Origin: CALBJU01 sp965247125
Lineage (GTDB): Bacteria; Bacteroidota; Rhodothermia; Rhodothermales; UBA10348
Direction: 5' to 3'
Assembly (NCBI GenBank): GCA_965247125.1
Contig: CBDFGO010000003.1
Location: 248,001-312,000 of the forward strand
DNA length: 64,000 nt
The notes under the pieces are model-generated. The model did no database searches, was not told the origin of the DNA, and saw only the letters and a program-made list of their open reading frames with translations. Numbering within the stretch: position 1 is the first letter of the stretch; every line of letters begins with the position of its first letter. The translations under genes and the position numbers were made by a program. Shown here one piece after another: positions 61,563 to 64,000 of the stretch.

Positions 61563-62864
61563 TCAGCCCTTCTTCATCTCCTTCTCGTACGCCTTCTTCT
61601 CTTTCTCGGTGACCTTCATCGTCTCCTCGAGCAGGGCGAATATCTTTTGTGAGAGTACAGCTTGATCCAGCTGATCCATCAGTTCGGGCATCGATTCATA
61701 GTATGATCTCATCATATCTGCCTTGAATCCTCCCTGTGCAGCCATTTTTTCGAAATGTTCGGTTCTGTCTTTCTCTGATACCGAAAATCGATGTTCATCG
61801 ATGAGGGCGTCTCGAATGAACATCCATCGCGCCTGGTTTTCCGCGTCCGTTTTTTTGGTTTCCCGGAAGGCAGGTTCGTCAAAACCGTCGGGCAGCTCCT
61901 TGTCCTTGCTCTTGGATTTGATTTCGCTGATGTACGCATTCAGATACATTTCGATGACCGCTGAGGGTACTTCGAACGCATGCAGATCGATCATTTTTTC
62001 GATCACATCTGACTGAAAATTATCTTTGCTGCGCTGTTCCCAGCCACTGATGAGTTGCTCTCTGATCTGTTCGCGCAACGTTTCGGCGTTTTCAACCCGA
62101 TCATGGGTCACCTTTTTGACCATGTCGTCGTCGAGTTCGGGTAACTTGCGAATTTTTACTTCGCGGAGGGTAACCTCGTAATGGCGTTTCTCCTCGGCCT
62201 CAGGTCCTGCAAACTTGACTTTCTTGGTGGCACCGACCTTCATCCCCGTCAGCACTTTTTTCAATTCCGGAACCAGGTTCTCGTCACTCAGGAGAAACGG
62301 AACGCCTTCCTGCATGTCTCCCTCAACGGGTTTTCCACCCTTTAATTCGAGCCGCTGCATATCCACGAGCACGTAGGAATCTGTCTTCGCCGGACCCTCG
62401 GCCGGAGTGAGATCTGCGTGTTCTGAAAGCAGATGGTCTATTTCCTTCTCAACATCGTCCTCGCCTACCTGGTGGACGAGCTTTGAAATCTTGATCCTCG
62501 CGATGTTCTTCAGCTTGATGGTTGGGCGAACTCCGAAGCGTACGACCGCTTTCAGATCTCCTTCGTATTCGTATTCCAGATCCGTGATGGTTGGTTGGCC
62601 CATCACATCGTAGTCTTTGCCGTCGAGAATGGTTGTCCGAAATGTCTGCTGTACAGCTTCTTCAGCTACGCCGTAAGCCAGGGCTTTGCCGTACACTTTT
62701 TTGACCACCGAGGAAGGTACCTTTCCTGGGCGAAATCCTTTCATTGAAGTACGGGCACGCTGCGTTCGTACCGCATCTTCAAATTCTTTGGCTAGATCGG
62801 CTGCTTCCGCATTGATCTCGAGTTCGAACTCGACTTCGGAAATCTTCTTGATTTCAGTCTGCAT
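61563..62864 (-). CDS. tig: Trigger factor
   Basis: From the ATG at 62864 a 433-residue ribosome-bound chaperone. The ribosome-docking signature is GFRPGKVPSSVVKKVYG; the PPIase-like middle domain (LTPAEGPAKTDSYVLVDMQ, VGATKKVKFAGPEAEEKRHYEV) and the helical C-terminal arms follow, ending in a Lys/Glu-rich tail. An upstream start at 62915 would add 17 residues. It lies 172 bp upstream of clpP on the same strand. Confidence 0.95.
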   Translation of the reverse strand: MQTEIKKISEVEFELEINAEAADLAKEFEDAVRTQRARTSMKGFRPGKVPSSVVKKVYGKALAYGVAEEAVQQTFRTTILDGKDYDVMGQPTITDLEYEYEGDLKAVVRFGVRPTIKLKNIARIKISKLVHQVGEDDVEKEIDHLLSEHADLTPAEGPAKTDSYVLVDMQRLELKGGKPVEGDMQEGVPFLLSDENLVPELKKVLTGMKVGATKKVKFAGPEAEEKRHYEVTLREVKIRKLPELDDDMVKKVTHDRVENAETLREQIREQLISGWEQRSKDNFQSDVIEKMIDLHAFEVPSAVIEMYLNAYISEIKSKSKDKELPDGFDEPAFRETKKTDAENQARWMFIRDALIDEHRFSVSEKDRTEHFEKMAAQGGFKADMMRSYYESMPELMDQLDQAVLSQKIFALLEETMKVTEKEKKAYEKEMKKG

Positions 62865-63036
62865 TGTAGGGCGGGTCTCGAATGGGTGGGTCTGCCCGAT
62901 GAAATGCGCTTCCAAAGTGAGCGCGAAATCCGGTAGAGCAGACGGGTAACTGAAAAGCGCCAGCGTGGTTCGATACCACAGGCGTCATTCAGCCTGTTTC
63001 GGCAGCTTTTCACAAAGAAGGATAACAGGCGAGATC

Positions 63037-64000
63037 TTAAAAATCGAGACCGACGCTGATATAGGTGTGTCTATCGCCAAATCTGCGGCCGTCGAATGGC
63101 CACGCGAAGTCCAGACGAACAGGGTATCCAAGAAACAGTGTGCGTATCCCAAAGCCCGTTCCAACCATGAGTTCTTCGGCACGGCGCGGTTCGCCGACCG
63201 ACTCTCCAGGAAGAGCGTTCGCATCGCGGCCGCTCGTGGAGCGGCCGCCCCAGATATTGCCCACATCGGCGAAAACCTGCCCCTCGATATTGTAAAAAGG
63301 TATTAACGGAACGGGTCCGGGAAGCAAGGCGGCCACCAGGGGAAATCGGAATTCCGCGTTGATCAGCGCGAAATTGGAGCCGTTTGCAGCGTTGATGTCG
63401 AACCCACGCATCGGCATTACCGGCGTCGCAAAAACGAAATCAGATACATCTTCGATGGGAAATCCATTCAAATCATCAAAATTGCGGTTGAGCCAATTCT
63501 GTACTCCCGAGGAATAGAACACCTGCTGATGAGGACCAAATGACGTTCCCGCCGAAAGTCGTGTGGCAAAGGTGTACCGACCCTTCGCGAAAGAACTGTA
63601 TGTGCGTGCGTCGAAAAGGATCGTTCCGAACCGGATGGATTTGTCCGTAAAGCTCGTCGGCGCTCCCGAAAGTGAAACCGCGAGACGGGACCCATCTACT
63701 GGAAACAAGTAACCCGGCGTTGTGCTGTCCTTTGTGTACGTAATGCGCGGGGCCAGCAGCGTACGCGAGACTGAAGGACGTGTCACGTCCGTTACATCGG
63801 CCTGATTTACGCCTACGATGCCGAGTTCGACGTCAATGCGGTGAAATTTGTCGAACGGATAACTGGCCTGGATGCTTGCTCCGTACTGCCGATATCTGTA
63901 GTACGTTGGATCCACATCTGCGAAGTCGGCCAGAAGCCTTGACAGATGAAAGATGGATACAGACCAGTCTACTCGATCAGGCAGATAAAAATAGCCGAGC
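63037..64000 (-). CDS. Outer-membrane beta-barrel protein, C-terminal part (5' end outside window)
   Basis: The minus-strand frame is open to the right edge (about 320 codons visible). It begins inside the gene with LGYFYLPDRVDWSVSIFHLS and RLLADFADVDPTYYRYRQYG. The strands alternate as in a surface-antigen/BamA-like barrel (GASIQASYPFDKFHRIDVEL, PGYLFPVDGSRLAVSLSG, RYTFATRLSAGTSFG, PMRGF, INAEFRFPLVAAL, GQVFADVGNIWGG) and the last residue is Phe in YISVGLDF, the usual outer-membrane insertion signal. In Rhodothermales such barrels often follow a TolB-like propeller; that part would lie outside. Confidence 0.8.
   Translation of the reverse strand, partial: LGYFYLPDRVDWSVSIFHLSRLLADFADVDPTYYRYRQYGASIQASYPFDKFHRIDVELGIVGVNQADVTDVTRPSVSRTLLAPRITYTKDSTTPGYLFPVDGSRLAVSLSGAPTSFTDKSIRFGTILFDARTYSSFAKGRYTFATRLSAGTSFGPHQQVFYSSGVQNWLNRNFDDLNGFPIEDVSDFVFATPVMPMRGFDINAANGSNFALINAEFRFPLVAALLPGPVPLIPFYNIEGQVFADVGNIWGGRSTSGRDANALPGESVGEPRRAEELMVGTGFGIRTLFLGYPVRLDFAWPFDGRRFGDRHTYISVGLDF

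Noticed and set aside
62955..62992. tRNA-like T-arm (GTGG-TTCGATA-CCAC) followed by AGGCGTCA
   Set aside because: No matching 5' acceptor strand, D-arm pairing incomplete and no anticodon stem could be built in the preceding 90 bases on either strand. Probably chance.
1..64000. CRISPR array, rRNA genes, tRNA genes, replication origin
   Set aside because: No regularly spaced repeats of CRISPR type, no rRNA signature and no convincing tRNA fold were seen anywhere. Repeats found are protein-coding or short tandem units.

Overview
The window looks like chromosomal DNA from a Gram-negative bacterium of the Bacteroidota/Rhodothermota assemblage, most likely Rhodothermales-like. The pointers are two proteins with type IX secretion (T9SS)-style C-terminal tails, DUF2480 and DUF4260 proteins, many MacB/FtsX-type orphan permeases paired with PadR regulators, EttA, and the weak Shine-Dalgarno signals usual in the group. 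The taxonomic call is inference from gene content; there is no rRNA here. Housekeeping genes are plentiful (folE, coaE, yajC, SRP RNA, priA, recG, a cysteine desulfurase, ettA, clpP, tig).

Layout. 1-4.3 kb (minus): a truncated DUF4097 protein with repeated TMGGD turns, an SDR oxidoreductase, and an adaptor/ABC-ATPase pair with no permease beside it. 4.5-7.5 kb: a large ELWxSDGT-repeat exported protein. 7.5-14 kb: YqgE, GTP cyclohydrolase I, a PTPS-like pterin enzyme, a HIT protein, an outer-membrane protein, CoaE and an aldo/keto reductase. 14.0-18.0 kb: a hybrid histidine kinase split by a complete 1270-bp IS3-family element with 12-bp perfect terminal inverted repeats and a CTC target duplication; removing the element plus one CTC restores one reading frame. 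18.0-19.9 kb: yajC, a geranylgeranyl-reductase-family flavoprotein and SRP RNA. 19.95-24.4 kb: a translationally coupled glycan operon (GT2, polysaccharide deacetylase, GT2, TPR protein) whose first gene carries an in-frame TAG. 24.5-36.4 kb: priA, a beta-propeller lipoprotein, recG, a cysteine desulfurase-DUF2480-DUF2914 operon, an alpha/beta hydrolase lipoprotein, DUF4260 and ettA.

36.6-48.2 kb holds a PadR-permease module, carbonic anhydrase/cupin/GNAT, a MerA-like flavoprotein, a permease remnant, a CBS protein, a LysR regulator divergent from a frameshifted EamA transporter, and a second FtsX-type permease. 48.2-49.5 kb is an IS110-family element. 49.7-54.4 kb carries DUF427, an exported protein whose T9SS tail is cut off by an in-frame TGA, a DM13 lipoprotein, a GNAT and a class-V aminotransferase-fold protein. 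54.4-57.4 kb is a second PadR-permease module. 57.6-60.6 kb is a paired signalling unit: a response regulator fused to a thioredoxin-reductase-like flavoprotein that lacks CxxC, followed by a cNMP-domain histidine kinase. The window closes with clpP, tig and a truncated outer-membrane beta-barrel gene.

The most notable themes are (1) the regulator-flavoprotein/cNMP-kinase pair, (2) repeated PadR plus orphan permease modules, each with its own palindrome in front, and (3) a concentration of broken genes between 14 and 51 kb: one IS disruption, two in-frame stops, one frameshift and one remnant. These are either real pseudogenes or, for the single-base lesions, possible sequence errors.
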